DNA of 64,000 bases from Ascaris suum (GCA_013433145.1 CM024183.1:5725703-5789702), one strand, 5' to 3'. Shown: positions 25,191 through 56,600, counted from the first letter of the stretch. Program-made: numbers and translations. The notes: generated from the letters alone by a model not told the origin.

Positions 25191-27187
25191 GAGTATTTGT
25201 CGTTATGATCTTTACAATGAACACTGATTATCAAAATACGTGAATTCTGCAGCCAAAATGACTTTCTCTTGTAAAGTTGTTGGCCAATAAAATTATCGAA
25301 ATAGTACAATTATTGCCGGCTGTTGAAATCTCTTTCTGATGGGGATCTTTGACGGAATTCTTAATGCACGATTCTGGATGTGGATAATGAGTGAAGCATA
25401 CGTACCCAGGAGGTGGACGGAAATACCTGTAAAGGTGTTTAAAATGGTATATTTGATATTCAGAAGTTTCCGAGATAGAATTACTCGATGTGCACAAATT
25501 TTAATGGAGGAACGTTCACTGATAGATTGATGACCGTTGTGCAGCATTTATATACCGATATTGCGTGCCCTATCAACTGTCATTGGTGCACAATGCTCAC
25601 CTTACATTCAGTACACAAGCACACATAAATGACGTAACGTAAAATTGCTGCTGCAGCAATTTTACTCGTCCATTTTTCTCGAACCTTCCATTGCGTTAAC
25701 GATTTCTATAGAAGAAATGTGCTGTTTTTTTTTTAAATCTATAATTTTTCGTTTGTAATTCTATCGTTATGATTGAATTATTTGCGTTCAATGATGGAGG
25801 AATTTGCATTCAAAGTCCTCTGTAAATTCATTTGTTTAGTTGAATTAAGTTCTTTGGGTAGCAAGATACATTCCGATGTTTCAGTGAAAAATCAGCTCAA
25901 TTTGACGGATCAATGTGAACGCGTTTTTGGAACAATCTAATTCCGGATTCATCCATCACTGTTAGTGTCTTCTTGTGATCACTGCGGAAGTTTATCGAGA
26001 AGATAACCTAATAATTTACGGATGAGTATAAAAATATTCCGATGCTTGAAGTATTCGCGGTCCTATGTTGTAAATATGGTGGGGAGGGTATTTCGTTTGA
26101 AAAAAAAAATTTTTTTTTGGCTCTCACGTTTCAGTGAAATGAAATTTCATGTGAGTTGACATATCGATTGATTTGCTTGATTGGGGAAAAGAGTTTATTT
26201 CAGTTATTGATTACTAATATATGCTCTTTAGAGTAGCCGAGAATTTAATGAACGATGTTTTGAGGACTTCTTAATAAATTTGCAAATTTGTTTGCTAATC
26301 GGAAGATTAATCTAGTATTTGCTTGTAAAGTTGTTTTGTTGTTGATGGAATAAATTAGAACTTGGCGTAGAATCTTGTAGTTTTGAACTTGGCGATTTCA
26401 TTGTTCTATCTTCGTTGCTTTCCGAGTTAAACTTGATCAAGAGGTAAATAAGCGCATATGTATGCGCAAATATAATTTCGCTATAGTGCATTCATTTATG
26501 ATTCAATGACCTAGATTATAAATGGCAATAGTTTCTGTGTTGACCATCATATCTCTTTGTCTGTTGAATTGAAGAAAAAAAAAGGAATCGTCCAAATTTG
26601 CTATTTCGGTATGGTTTTCAAGATGTTGATGTGATTTTGAGCAAGTTCTGCTAGTTTTGTGAATTTCCTTATCCGATTGCTCGATCCTAGTTGTTGCTCT
26701 CATCGAATCCGTTCTCTGCGTTTGCGCTCTTTTTTTTTTGTGGAAATATTTGAACTGCAGATTCAATGATTTAACATATATTTTAATGAGAATTTATCGC
26801 TTTTATACTATTCTCGAATCACATTGCCGCACTATTATGAATAAAACCCCACGGTTACAGATTCAGTATAATATTGATTAGGATAAATGAAACCATTAAA
26901 AAAAAGGGTTGATTTCTTAAGGAACTTATCAAAAAGAGGATATTATATTGGAGTATTTATAATTCTTCGTTGAATTTTAGCAGCATACAAAAATAATATG
27001 TAACATTTTGGGCGTATAGGAGGAGGTCACTTTTTCGGATTTTTGTGTTCTAGTTATTTCTAATCGTTTATAATAACCAGTGGCTATGCATGGAATTTCA
27101 AAGATCTCTTGAGAGCAACGCAGAAATAAATGATGTTCTAGTTCAGTTCGTTTATTTTCTGCTTTTATGCTTCTTTGTAAGGATCGG

Positions 27188-27646
27188 CTCCTCTCGGCTT
27201 GTCTAGTTGTCCAGCTCTCTTTGAGGATCTGCACCATCTGTCGAGATGCAGTCGAAGAACTGCGAGACGACACAGGTATAAGGACGAACGGTTTATCACA
27301 CTGATACAATAAGGCGACAAACAAATAGGGACTCTCTCATAAAGATGGCTTCGATCGTCGGTACTATCCTCCTAGTCGTACTAGGCGAACCGCACGCTGC
27401 CGTCGAGCTGCTCGGGCGCTTCCACGGCTGCAAATAGGTCTAGTCCGCCTCGCGAAAGTTTTTTAGCACCTGAAATGAATATATGACCATATCAACTCTT
27501 TTTATATTCTTCCGATTCTGCCACAAGTTAGCATCGCGACACATGCTGGGCAGTAGTTTGATCTGCCTATATGCTGCGACCTTCTTTGACTTAACTTTTA
27601 CGGCCTTCTTTGACTTAATAGTGATTCCCACTTGATCTGTAGCCGC
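27188..27646 (-). repeat. Dispersed repeat, copy 2 (diverged)
   Basis: The reverse complement matches copy 1 from cggctacagatcaagtggg to ctggacaactagac with scattered substitutions and small indels. Its frame reads KSKKAVKVKSKKVAAYRQIK then LLPSMCRDANLWQNRKNIKR before a stop. KSKKAVKVKSKK reflects a local ~21-bp duplication (27579-27618) absent in copy 1. Function unknown. Confidence 0.7.
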
Positions 27647-29922
27647 CTGGTCAACCTCATATCTTTCTTACTCGTTTTTCTTTGTCTTATTTCCTCGCTC
27701 GTCAGTTGGTTGAAAGTTTTCTACTGTTAATGTCCGTTATTTGCTTTATTAGTAAAACCAACGTGCGATTTGTCGTTGATCATTGTTGGCAGACACAGAG
27801 CTCTCGGACACTACTAGTAATTGACACTTGAAAAGTAGACGTGAAAGGTAATATTGCAAGGCAAACGTCATAGTCCTTTATGTTTTAATGGATGGACGGT
27901 GTGAAATTATGCATATATTGATTATTACTAATCACTGAATGAAAATTCTAACTGTATAGTAACAATTGCTATGATAGGTTTTTATGTCTATGCGGCCCTA
28001 AACAGTAAGTATATTGCGTATTTAACTGTAGTTCAAGCGATGGTTGCCTACTTAGTTCAAGAGGTCAGCTAAATCTAGCATTTGCATTTCTAATCATTTG
28101 TGAAGATCATTCGTGGTTACGAGTGGTCATTAAGACTCGTTTTGATGTTTCATTAACATCCATCGCAATCGATCGGTGCCCGTCGGTGGAAAGGGGGGGG
28201 GGGGGTAGGAGGAACTGCATCTGTTATTTCCAATAAGCAAAGGTTGAAGCGACAACCACCTTCAATATTTCCTGTACCAAAAAAAAACTTTCATCACTTG
28301 CAGCGGAATTTCGGTATAGAATACAGCAACTTGTAAATCGTAGGTACCAACCGTATGGTACCAACCGCGCAATTTCAAAGTTACGATGCATATTGCAAAA
28401 TTTGTTGCAGTGCAAATCGATGTACTGATATTTCGAAGCGAATCTTATGCTATTGTGTTTTTCACCATAGAGGATCCTAGTGAATAGGTTGTTTTATATG
28501 ATTTATTTTTTACGTAATTTAAGGATGACTTTTTTGCTATCCTTGAGATGACTAAGTTGGAACTACTATAGAATAGGAAATAAAATTCACGATTAAGGCT
28601 TAAATCATTTGTTCCTAAATTTAAGAAGCTCTTAGTCGTTGCAAAGATTTAGAGTAATATAGTTTCAATTGAGTTGCTAAGGAACATAGTCAAATTTTGC
28701 TTATGAATCAGGGCTGAAATGCAAAAAATTGATAGGTTGATTGATGAAAAGTTTAGTGATTGACTACTAGAGCTTCTTAAATGATATAGATGATGTGATG
28801 TTCAAATAAATAGTACAACAAATTGATATTTGTAGTACAGTACTTAATGGTACTGCAATAATACTTAATGATACTTAAATTAGTACTTCAATAGTTTTTC
28901 GTTGCAATGATAGAGTATTGCAATACGAATGCAAGCAATGGAACAACTCCTGCCAATGAACGATATTGCACGCTTTGCTAATAGAACATCTGAGTTGGCT
29001 CGATTCGGTGATTTATTCAACTGATATCTTCATATCCAATCATTCCATATGCCACTTGCGTAGACCATAACTCAATCAATCAATCATTCAATATTGATGA
29101 ACCTCAAAAAGGCAATGTAATATGATTTATCTATCCAAATCTTGATCCTTTCATATAAAAGTTCATGATTAAATATTGAATTTGACCATGACTATTTTAT
29201 AATGGGTGATTAGTGATAATTTTGTTAATCAGTAATGCGGATTAGTGTTTACTAAGTAATTCATCTAAACAAGTTCAATGATTTAGTTTGTGAAGTGATT
29301 TTTTCAATTCGAAAATTCTTTCACATTTTCCAACACGTTAAAAAGTGCTGCCAATACCGCCAGAGCTTTGCATAATTTATAAGACGCAAATAAAACATAC
29401 AGTTATTTAACTGCTATGACGCACCTCACCTGCACATCACGCATAGCAGCAATTGAATCAGTAGAGGTTTTTCAAGAATGGAGACAGCAATCAGATTTCG
29501 AAAAATTCCTCAATTCCAGAACCAGAGTTAGAACTCGAATTCCAATATAGCCATGCGAGTTGTTTTGTCAGTAGTGCTCTATCTCGGCGTTTTCTAGTAG
29601 CGTTAATCATAGTTGGGCTAGAATTTTGACATCGCTTTAGTACTTTCACATCCATCCAATAAAGGCGCAGGAACTTTGCAATTGGAATGCCATAAAGGGA
29701 TATATAGTTTTCATTTAGCAACTGCTGCTCACCATTCAAAATTTACCCGCACTTTTACTTTTTTCATCGTCTCCTTCTTTTTCAATGAAACGATTGTGTA
29801 TACGTGTACTGCTTCACACAATCACCTTTCGAAAAAAAGTTGCATTTTTTGAGGACATTCGTGGAACAGTACTCCACTCCAGTAGCGCAGACTAAATAGG
29901 AAAATCTCCATTCACCAGGAAA

Positions 29923-30034
<112 letters not shown>

Positions 30035-30168
30035 TAAGTCGAAGCATATATGCAAAATGATGATCAGAGAATGTGTTCGGACTGACATTTTAATATCTTG
30101 AGCTATGCCTTTTATTCATCCATTTTGTTCCAGAGTACCATTGCATACACTATATGCGCATAGCAAAT

Positions 30169-30300
<132 letters not shown>

Positions 30301-31859
30301 CATCAATATATGTGCAATAATAGGCATATAGGCATTGCATATGCAAACTTGCAAAAATGTATTAATACGACCCTTTCTTGCACAAATATTTCTGCTTGTC
30401 GCGCTCTTTGTTATGCATTTTTGCAATATTATTTTTGCAAAAACGCACAATTGCAATTTTTTTTGTGGATTTGTTTATTCGTTCGATACATTCAATACTA
30501 GAAATATTGAAAATAAAATTAGGAAATTTAATGATGAATTGTTTATCACAAGAGGGCATCATATGTAATATTTCATCGGAATCCCATTAATTCAAAAATT
30601 TTCGAAAGTTTAGAAGGGGAAAAAATTTGCATACATTTTAAATCGATCGCTTCTTTATTTACATCAATCGTGTATCAAAAGAAAAGCTTTTTTTTTTTAA
30701 TATACGATTTATGCGAGGGGCCGATTTAATTGAAGCAAATGACATCATGCATATCAGTTATTTATTGATAAGGCATTGATTTGACTAAAAATAGTTCCGT
30801 TCACCGCACTAAATGTTCAATTGAAAATTTATGGGAAGCATTTATGCTTTTGAGCGACGCTTTCATATGTGCTGCTTACATGCAAAAATCATTTCCTATA
30901 TTTAAATTTAATGTATCAATGACGATCGGAACATATTCTCAGATGAACGAATGCCTTATTGATAATTAACAGATGGCGATCGTATAGAAAATAGCGACTT
31001 TTATAGTACTACGTATATTTAAATTAATAGCGATACATACATTTGAAGTAGTAATTATATCTTCATGTAAGATAGTAACTGCACAAATAGTTATGATATT
31101 ATTTACACCTGTAATTGAAGTAATGATTCACCTGTATTTGAGGTAACACTTGCTCTTACATTTGAGGTGATAATTATATTTACATATAAGGTGTGAAAAA
31201 TCGTGGAATATGTACACGTCAACGGTTGATGATATTCTGCGAAATTGTGAGTATATAATCTCGAAATGCTGATAATTATCTGAGCAAGGCGTTGCAAATT
31301 TATAAGCAAAGTTTTTTGCAAAATTTGCAACTTTTGCAAATTCGTCTTTGCAAAACGCCTTATGGCGGAGTGATATCTCTGAGCACATATTTGTGTCTAT
31401 TTGCTCATTTCAACTTGGAAGTGATTGAAAGTAGAGAACTCCAATAAAATTAGAGTCTTTTAAATATGCTTAGGAATTCACTTTTATCTCACACGAATTT
31501 GTTCACAGAACAACAATTTATGATTGTTCGATACTTTTGAATATGAACGTATCAGCGCTCATTCGATTATTTGTTGTCAAGAATCGATGAAACTGGTTGG
31601 TTCAGAGAAATGAGATGACAAATGCAATCAATTCCTTACATGGAGTCTTCGATCGCCGTTGGTTGACTCTTTTCGACGGAACAGAAAGAAATATCGGGAA
31701 AATAAACGGAAGCGGCAAAATTTGTGTAAAACTTTTAGCCACCTCTAAGTGATTGTGACTCATCGAATTTAATGAATAAATTTGAATATTAGTAAAGGAT
31801 GTGAACCCGCTGATGTGACTTATATCCGCAATATTTGATAACTGCAACTATAACTACGT

Positions 31860-31861
<2 letters not shown>

Positions 31862-31939
<78 letters not shown>
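31862..31939. repeat. (TA)n microsatellite, ~78 bp
   Basis: Pure alternating AT run in the gene-free interval upstream of the nuclear receptor. Confidence 0.99.
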
Positions 31940-31942
<3 letters not shown>

Positions 31943-34900
31943 ATAAATTAATGCCACCTCCTCGCTCATGCAAATATCAACATTTCGAGAACTACACAAC
32001 CACCACTTTCTAAAATAACTAGGGAATATATTCAAAAACAAATTGCAATGGTATCACCGTTTATGACCGATATATGAGTGGCTATCTTTTCTGAGAGTAT
32101 TGCTGGCAATAGGCTATAAATTATTTTCCTACCAGATGCGCCATAATTAATCACTTCGGCCAACTCTTTGTTTGTTGATTTTTTACGGAGACTTTTGTAA
32201 ACTAATTTCTGCAATAGTTTATCAATAATCAATAATGATGTTGTTGACGAAATTATCAACATGATATTTCTTGTCGTATCGATAGCATTAGAGCTTTGCC
32301 ATTAGTTTTCGTTTTCTACTTTTCCGGCCGTTACCTTTCCGGAATGTTTCTAACTGAAAATTTTCGTAAGCACTAACATCTTATTCATCGAGTCCTCTGC
32401 CGCTCTTCGTTTCTATTCGTTTTCGTTTTCTCTCTTTGCCGTAATCGCTTCCATTTTTATTTTCGATTATTTATGTTTTCTTAAACAGATTTACAACTTT
32501 CTTTTGCCTTCGATCTTTAATTCGATGAAGCTGAATCCGTTAGCGAGAATTCCCCCCTTATGAGCCTTAATCATTCTTCAACTATTCGCGAAGCACTGCA
32601 TTAATCTGTAGAGTCTTGTAATGTGCGTTGTCCACGATCCACTAATTGTGTCCACCGACAAGCAGAAAATATAGCATCCATGAAGTTTGTAATGCAATGA
32701 TGTCCTACGTGATGTCCAATGTTGTACATCACTATATGGCATCAGCACTCCGATCCTCTCGAGCACAGCTGTTTCGGTGCGCAAAACTACAAGAGCACAT
32801 ATCGTGGTGCATTTCACTTAAGCATAATTTTCCGCTTGTTTATTTTAATTTGAGTTAGAAACGTTTCGGAAATATAACGACCGGAAAAGAAATTGACCCC
32901 TATTGTATTTGATAATCATATTATTGACATTCGTTAAAAAATTGCTCATTGTTTTCGTGATCAAAGATTGTGAGAAGGCCGATCAAGATAGGAGAAATAT
33001 TTTGTTTCCGCAATCTTGATCGTGCATATATCATGTTGATTGCGTTGTGATTCTACTAAAATCTATTCGCATTTTGCAGATTATATTGGCGAATCATTTA
33101 GTATCGCTGACGTTTCTTTTAGATGACCACCATTAAGACTGCAGTCTTGAATTTTTGCAACGCAATTTTCGTAAGAAGTTCCGTCATCCATTAACTGTAG
33201 ATAATACCAACTTTCGCAGCAACTTTTGCAATGATCCACTTTGCAATTTTTGCAACGCAACAGTAAATCCCTAAGGCAATTGCAAATTCAACCGCGATTT
33301 TTTGCATCAACTTTTATGATTCAACCATATAATTAAAACATTTTGTACAAAGGTATTTTATTTACTGGATTGGAATTTAGAATCGTAACATTCCACCGAG
33401 TTTTTTTTTTTTTGAAATTCAAAATCTTTCAGCAAAAAATAAACTTTAAACGAACTCATACCGAAAGATCAATTTAGTAGATATTGTTCATTGTTCACAA
33501 GCTTTCCCCAATATTGGCACTCCTTCACTCGTGATGCGGTGGAACTGTATCCTCTGCGGCAGAACCACGCTGATTTCGAAACAAGAAAGTCGGATAGCTA
33601 ATTTCAAAGCTTTCATCGGTATGGAAATAAACATAAGGGAAATTTTTGATGATTGAATGGAAGAGATGAAATGAGATGAGGCGAGATAGAAACAAGCAGC
33701 CAAGTTCTTAAATGCATTCTTTCACAAAGCTTGTGGCGTGTCGTTCGATCACTCTCATGTCGCAGGATTACTTCACGAGGGCGGCTGGGTTACTTCTGCT
33801 TAATTTTTCGGCGAGATGTCAAGTAATCTCAGGGCATATCTGAACTATTTTTGCCTGATTGTTTTAATGAAATCTCGTCAAATTGAGAAGAATTTCTTCC
33901 AAAGAGTAATGCCTTTTGAGAGTGTTTTTTGGGCTTCACTGATCGTGTTGTGTGCATCGCTGGGGCTTATTCATTTCTCCTTTTCCCTATCAACGTACAC
34001 ACATCACTTTTCGTTGCCTATGATGATGACCTTCAAAAAATATCGATAGAGAAGTTGGTTGGGTTGATGGTGAGCGAGTGGAGATGCCCACTCTTTTCCG
34101 TGCTCCATTCATTTCATACCTAAGATCTGAGTTTTTACAGCATCCACAACAGCTGTAGACATCAAACGACTCTCATATGAGCAGCTATATTCCACTTCAG
34201 CAACCACCTCACGAGTCCATCTAATGGAGAATCTAATGGGATCGGAGCATTTAACTGACCTTCTTCGCACTCGATCGATCTTTCTGAATGCGGAGTGTCA
34301 CATAGGTTGAAATAGGCTAAATTCTGTCTTCAAAGCAAGAAGACCAATTCCCAGCTGTTAAATCAGAAAAAGAGCCCTATTTTAAATTCACCTTTGCTTT
34401 GGCAATATTAGGTGCTTTGTTGAGAGCAAACAGCAGCACACATCGGAAATATTTGATCCTATCAACCGAGCAGTTTCATAGCTTTAAAACCATGATGATA
34501 CACTTGCATATGAGCCAAGATGAAAAGCATAAAAGAGTCTTATTGCGGAAAAGATATCTACATTACAATATAAAAACTGATATGAAAGAATCAGACAATT
34601 CACATCGGAAGAAATTCGGATTAAAAATGAATTGTAAATATATTTAGGTCACTACGAGCATTTGTCGAACATCGCTTCAGGAATTAATCGAAAGTAGAGC
34701 GAGTGGGAGAGCAGAGATCTTAAGGCTTTAAATCCATGTGAAAAAAAAGTGACGAATTTTTGAAAATTTTATGAATCTTTGGGAGGTTTTTTTTTACCCA
34801 AAAATGCAGTTTCATTCCTTCGATTTCCTTCAGAGTTTCTTTTTTCTTTTCTCCACAAAAACCTTTTCCGCTGGGTTAAGTGCCCCTTTCGGCCAATATT

Positions 34901-37900
34901 TCTCGCCTACCTGTTGGAAATGCTGGGCAATAATGAATTTACCTAAGTGTCGACAGATTACATCACACTCTCAGTAGGCACTGCGTTAAATTGGTCGTCG
35001 ACGATCTGGTTTCTGCGTCTAACGTGAACGCTCACATGACAAACTAAATGAGATAGTGATGGAGCGCAAATGTGGAAAGCGGGTTTTACGCGCTTTGCCC
35101 TAACACTACCGCGATGACCACGAATTGCGGGCATCACAATCACTCGAGCAACCCTTCATTTGTTTTATGTTTACCCGTAACACACAAACGCATTTCGCTT
35201 TATCTATCTCTGAAATTCGCTGTTTTATTTATTTATTTTTTAATTTAATTCTACTTTATTCGCTCACCGAAGAAGTTCTGAAATTTCCACTAGATTTTTT
35301 TAAAATTAGTAGGTATTCCTCGTATGTTTTAATAATGTTTCCTAGGATTTATTAGGAAAGACATTCGCTCTTTCCGGCCAATTTTTTTTTGCAGCATTTG
35401 TAGTAAAAGTGGAACTCTCAATAGTTTGCAAATGGCAATGAAATATTCTATCATGTATTTTGCAGAGGGGGAATAATTGTTGCATCGAGGAATTGCTCGA
35501 TTTATCGAAGCATTTAGCTCATAGTAATGATTACAGTTGTACACTGAATTTCTTCTCGAGAGGAACCAATCGTTCTTGAGTAAATGAAATGCACCAAACT
35601 TTTCAGAAACAACACCGACAAATGCTCATTTACTTGAGGTAATAAAAGAGACGATCATAGATATCCGAAAAGGATTTTCCTGGATATCAGTGAAGGAATA
35701 ATATGATCCGCCGGGATCAATTGGAAAGAAATCGTTTTTTTTATGCACTGCTAAAGCAGCAGACATCATCAAGACCAAAAGAAGGAAAGGAAATAAATAG
35801 CAGAATCACATAGCGAGATAGACATCTCCGACATCGAAATGTGCTCGGTCGCGGGCGAGACGAAATTTAACGAAGATCCCAATGTTGATGCCAAAATTTC
35901 CAGTGCTTATTTTTATTGAATCTTTACAACATATATCTTCGTCGCTGGAAACCCTGAATTCTAGTTCGGCAATTTTTTGGACTTCCACTTTGCCTGATGC
36001 AAAATTATATCCTCAAAGTTGAAGGGCAACCGGCAATATTTCATCGCTAGCTCTCGTTCGCGATTTATATTTGGATTTCGGGCGCTGTATGGATGGCTGA
36101 AACTTTTGGAAATTTGGAATGGAAGGAAAAAATCTTCGATTGTTTCCTTCAGGCTCAAGTTTCATTAGAGAAGGCACATAGTTGACAGATTCTTGGCTGG
36201 AAGTAAGATGATGAATTAGATGCGCTCATATGATCATTGTAAATTAAAAATTAAATAACTCATAAGTTAAGAGCTTTGATCATTGATAAATATGCTTGAT
36301 GATCGGTGCTATTATGTGTTAAAACATAGAAAAACATTGGTATATAAGCAAAATATTGCATATAAAACTTGATCATTCAACTAAAAAGCAACGTTTATGA
36401 TTTTTGATCTCAAAATTTTCACGTCAAAATGATCAGGAAAAATTCGCTAGAGTATTAGACTAAATAGAGCGAAAAAATTGACTCGAAGAAAATTTTTTTT
36501 CGAAATTTGTCCTTAGCGAAAGAGATTTTCCATACTTAAATAATCGGCGATTTCCTATAGTATACAAAAAAAAAATCACTTAGCGATCGGTGTTTTATAG
36601 CATATCGCAAATGTTGAAGATATTTTTCGCTGTTTTTCGATTTTTTTTCGTTGAAATTCCTTTTAAATTTTTTAATTCAATAGGTTAATAGTGGAATTTC
36701 CACTTGTTTATAGTAATATTTTTTGAGAATCAAAAATTATCGATCATTTTTTCTCAAATTTTCTAAAAGTGAAGTCAGCATTTTCGAGTCGAAAGTTTTT
36801 TTTTTTCTTTTATTTTCATAGAGTGAGCAAAGAAATGCATCCATTATGGCATTTTTAGCAATCTTTTTTTCATCCCAATGCTCTTCATGCTCTCTCAAAA
36901 GACTTGCTTCAAATTCAAAGCCGTAAATTTTTTCCAAACTTCTTTGTAATAATATCATATTTTAGTGCAAAAATTGCTTCTCTTCAATCTTAATCATACC
37001 TCTTTTTACCTGTAATCTCTCATTAATAATTTATGCAAATTAGATTAATATCTCTAATATGGCTTTTCATATATTTTCAACAATCCACATTAATATTTTC
37101 GATCTTCACTATTATTGCATTATCTTCTTGATATCGCATATATATTCTCATTGCAATTCGTAAGCATTTCCACGTTTTCTTTTCAAATTTCTCTCCATAT
37201 ATTGTTGCCGTATTTGATGTTCCTTATTATGGGACAATATTTTCAACAAAATTCACTAATGAGTTCGTTAAATTGGTGAAAGAATTTACAAAATTCATCG
37301 TTGGAATAGGAGATCAATTGAAGAGCCGAAAACAACGATGAAATTTTCTGCATATACGATTGTAATCAAGAAAAAAAAATACAGATTTCTGATAAGATAT
37401 ATTCGATTTTTACTTCATAATTGAGTGATTTGCATATTGCGCATCATTTCGTTTATCAATTCCGATATTATTAATTCCAATTTTATTTCTTTATTTACAG
37501 TTTCTACTTATTTATTTTTGGTCGCCTAATTGCAATAATGAGAACTTATAGAATTGGAATGAATTTTTATCATCAAAAAAGCACATTTATTAATGATTCT
37601 TTAATTATCGTTGAAAGAATTTTAGAACTTAATTGAAAAAATTTTTTTCTACAGGAATTTAAAAATTTCTTGGTAAATTTATCAATCATAAATTTACCCG
37701 CGCGGGAATGGATGATTCTATTTATTTATTTTTATTGAAAATGCAATAACTTCAGCTTTTTCTTTTTTTTTTTTTTAAATCATTGATGCAATAATTTTGA
37801 AATATTACCCCCCTAGCAAACTATTTTTCAATATACAGTTATGTCCTATTTCGAGTGTTTAAAAATTCTCTTTTTCTTATCATTTTCTTATAAAATGTCA

Positions 37901-37989
37901 TATTATTATTCTTATTTGTATGTTTATTTCAAATAAGTGTAATATTTATGAATATTTTCGCTAATCGAATCAGGATTGAGAATCCAATA
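31940..37989. other. Gene-free AT-rich upstream region of the nuclear receptor
   Basis: No exon recognised. A less AT-rich block at 35806-36158 with two overlapping minus-strand frames is described in the findings. Non-coding 5' exons or distal enhancers of the receptor could be here but cannot be seen. Confidence 0.5.
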
Positions 37990-38161
37990 ATTGCCGACGT
38001 CTCCAGAGAAGTTTGATAGAAAGCAACGATCCTCAACAATACTTCAGCGAAAACGTCGACTGTTCCAGTCTAAGAAGTACACTATCGTCGTAGTGGACAG
38101 CGAGTTGGATTGCTTCATAAAGCCAGTCGCTCAACGTTGACGGTGATCTGTTGATGTTCAC

Positions 38162-53650
<15,489 letters not shown>

Positions 53651-56600
53651 AAGCTCCTACTGTAGTGTTAAATAATGACATTCCTGTTCATAGTCCTTTT
53701 GTTCGATAAGATAGAAGATAACAGATGCATAGAAAAGCATATGAAAAAAAAAAGTAATGTCATTATTTGTTTGCTAATGAAGACCTCATTTGAATTGTTG
53801 ATTAATCAAGGCTATTCGTCTATGAATTTTTATTTATGCTAATAGAAAAAAATAAATGAAATAATAAATCAGAATAATGTATATATGCAACAATTAAGTT
53901 TTTTCTTAAATAAGCCTTTTTTTAAAACATTGGATGCGTATTTAAATAAATTTATATTCCAATTTGTTGATTTCAATTGTATAAGTAATGATATTGCTGT
54001 TATTTTCTGAGTTAATTTCAGTAAATTTGTCATTTTTTTCCTGCAGAAAGTTTCTTCCTACGCAATCCTAACCGGACATATGGAACATTACGCAGATTTT
54101 ATTGCAAAATTTCACGACGGGTTTCATTAGTTCCTACTATAAAACCTCAAATAAAACCCCAATCCATATTATTCTCAATAACTTTTGAGAGAATTTTTTT
54201 TTTCATCGACTTTATTTGAACATTATTTCAATTATTCACCAACCGAAGTTATGAAATTTGAAAGAAAAAAACTGCCACTCAACAAGATATTCCAAGTGGA
54301 AAATACAAAGTTTCATTCATCTTTGATCGTTCATTAAGTAATTTAATTTCCAAATCAAGATAGATTATAGCATTCAAACGATTCATCAAAGCAATGAGCA
54401 AAAATTTTCTTCTCTCGATTTTCTCAATGAATGATTATTTATTGCGTAGAATAAAAGTACGAATTTTTGAGATTGTTTGAACGATTGCGCATTTTTTGAA
54501 TAAAATATTATTTTCATAGTTCTTCATATAATTTCTTGGAGAAATATTTTTGAACTTTCATAGAAATGAAATTCAACGGGTTATTATCATTAATATTATC
54601 ATCATTTGTGGTATTATCCCGAATAAGATGATATTGATAAGTGGCGTTGCTCACTTAATAAGAGTAAAAGGTATCATCAGCAAACTTTGTGAATACCTCA
54701 TCGAATAATCAATCTGTTTATTCACGACGCATAGAATTTTGCTTCGATATTGCCGGCTAAATTCGTTTCTTAGTGCAGACATAAGGAAATAAACGAGACA
54801 TGGTCAATATAGTTCCAACCTCTTAAGGGAAACGAAAAACGCCGTTAACATATTTTCACCTCTTTGCTTTTGAAGTATAAAACGCCTATTATATGATATC
54901 GTCGAGTGATTTAACGATTTGTTGCTAATTTGCAATGAAAAAAGTGGTCTCGTTCAGCTTATTCATGACGTCATTAGTTGGCTTTATATGCAACGTTTCA
55001 ACTGGTATAACCATCAGTCATCAGGTGAATCCCTTATAAAATGACTCATCAATATTAATGTTCATCCTCGAAAAAAATTAATGGGTTTTCCAAAAATCAT
55101 TAGAGAACCGTTGTGCTTGCACATCGAATATTTGTTTGCGTACTTGCAAATACTTTTGACAGCTGTAGGCAAAAGCATATTTAGGAAATTTTCAATGTTT
55201 TTGTCGAAAATGAGTTCCAACGATCGATAAAAGAAAGCGATCGGAAATCAATTCAATCAATATCTAAATGATCTCAGAGCTCTATCTCGACGTATATTCC
55301 CAATAAGAGGAATATAGAGGCATAAAACTAATGCAATTTGCAACGTTACGTTAAAAAAAGAACGATGGATCACACAATCAGGGAGCACATTGTTGTGTAA
55401 AGGTATAAACAGTTTATAGTTTTACTGGGAATCCCTAATGAATTAGATAAATGGATAAAAAGAAATGATAAATTACTACGCAATTGAAGTTCTCTCATTA
55501 TTTGCCTTACACGAAATGGAAATCATACAATAGCCGACCAGCTAAAACTACGAATATGTCAATCGGCTGCGATGCTCAGCAAGTGGGAACGTAGTTACCC
55601 ATAAGGCATATTTACCGACTAATGCGGCCAACACTAATTGAAAAGTGTGCGAATTAATGGAAGAGGAATAAATAAAGGACATCATTAGCAAGCTGAACGC
55701 ATCAAAGATTACATCAGTGAAAAGCAATCAAAATCATCAGGTCTAATATATTGCAAGATGAAAACTGTTATCTCTCAATTTTATTTAGTGAACAATGAAG
55801 AGGAGGCGATGTTGACATAATTATAGCACCAACCGAAATTAGATGAGGGAATTGATCAAAATGGAGTAAAGAAGAATTTATGCACAAATAAGAGCCATCT
55901 GATTATAGAGGCTATGAAACTCTCGAGGCTTCAAGTCAAAACGTCCGAATACCAGGATCGATTGGGGCATAATACTAGAAAGATATCATAAAGCATATTG
56001 TATTGAGCAGATCTTCACAATAATATTATGGAATATTAGAAAGGAAAGGAACGATTTATTCAAAAATATTGGAAGAAAAGATATATCTATAAAAATGAGT
56101 AAAATATTTCATTAGGAGATTTAAAAAGAAAAAAAGAAAAAAAGAAAGAAAAGAAAAGAAAATGATAAAGAATATAGATTTAAAAAATTTTTTTTTATTA
56201 AAAAATATCGAAAATATTTGAAAATATTATGGATGGAAAATTTTTTCGTATATCCGATACTATTTATGCGAACATTTTTTTTTTCAATTCAATAAAAATT
56301 TCTATCTATGTCTAGCTATATTTTTGCTTTTCTATTTTTCTTTCACATCTCTCTTTTTCCTTCAGAATTTCTTCGAAATATATTCACTTATTTTTATAGT
56401 AAATTCATTTCATTCATCTCTTTCTCAATAATTTCGAGCTGTTTCTTTTGGTTTCTATCATTTTGTTACTCTTTTCATCAATTATTGTTAGCGTCTCTTC
56501 AATGCTATACTGGTTGAATGTATTTTTACAAATTCATTCGATCGTTGCTCTATAGCACAATTAAGCAATGGTAATTAAGTTTAGAGAAGACACCTTTTTT

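Noticed and set aside
25231..25547. Overlapping 84-88 codon minus-strand frames, one with YFRPPPGY after an acceptor-like site
   Set aside because: No donor or start fits, no family likeness, and a plus-strand frame overlaps it equally well.
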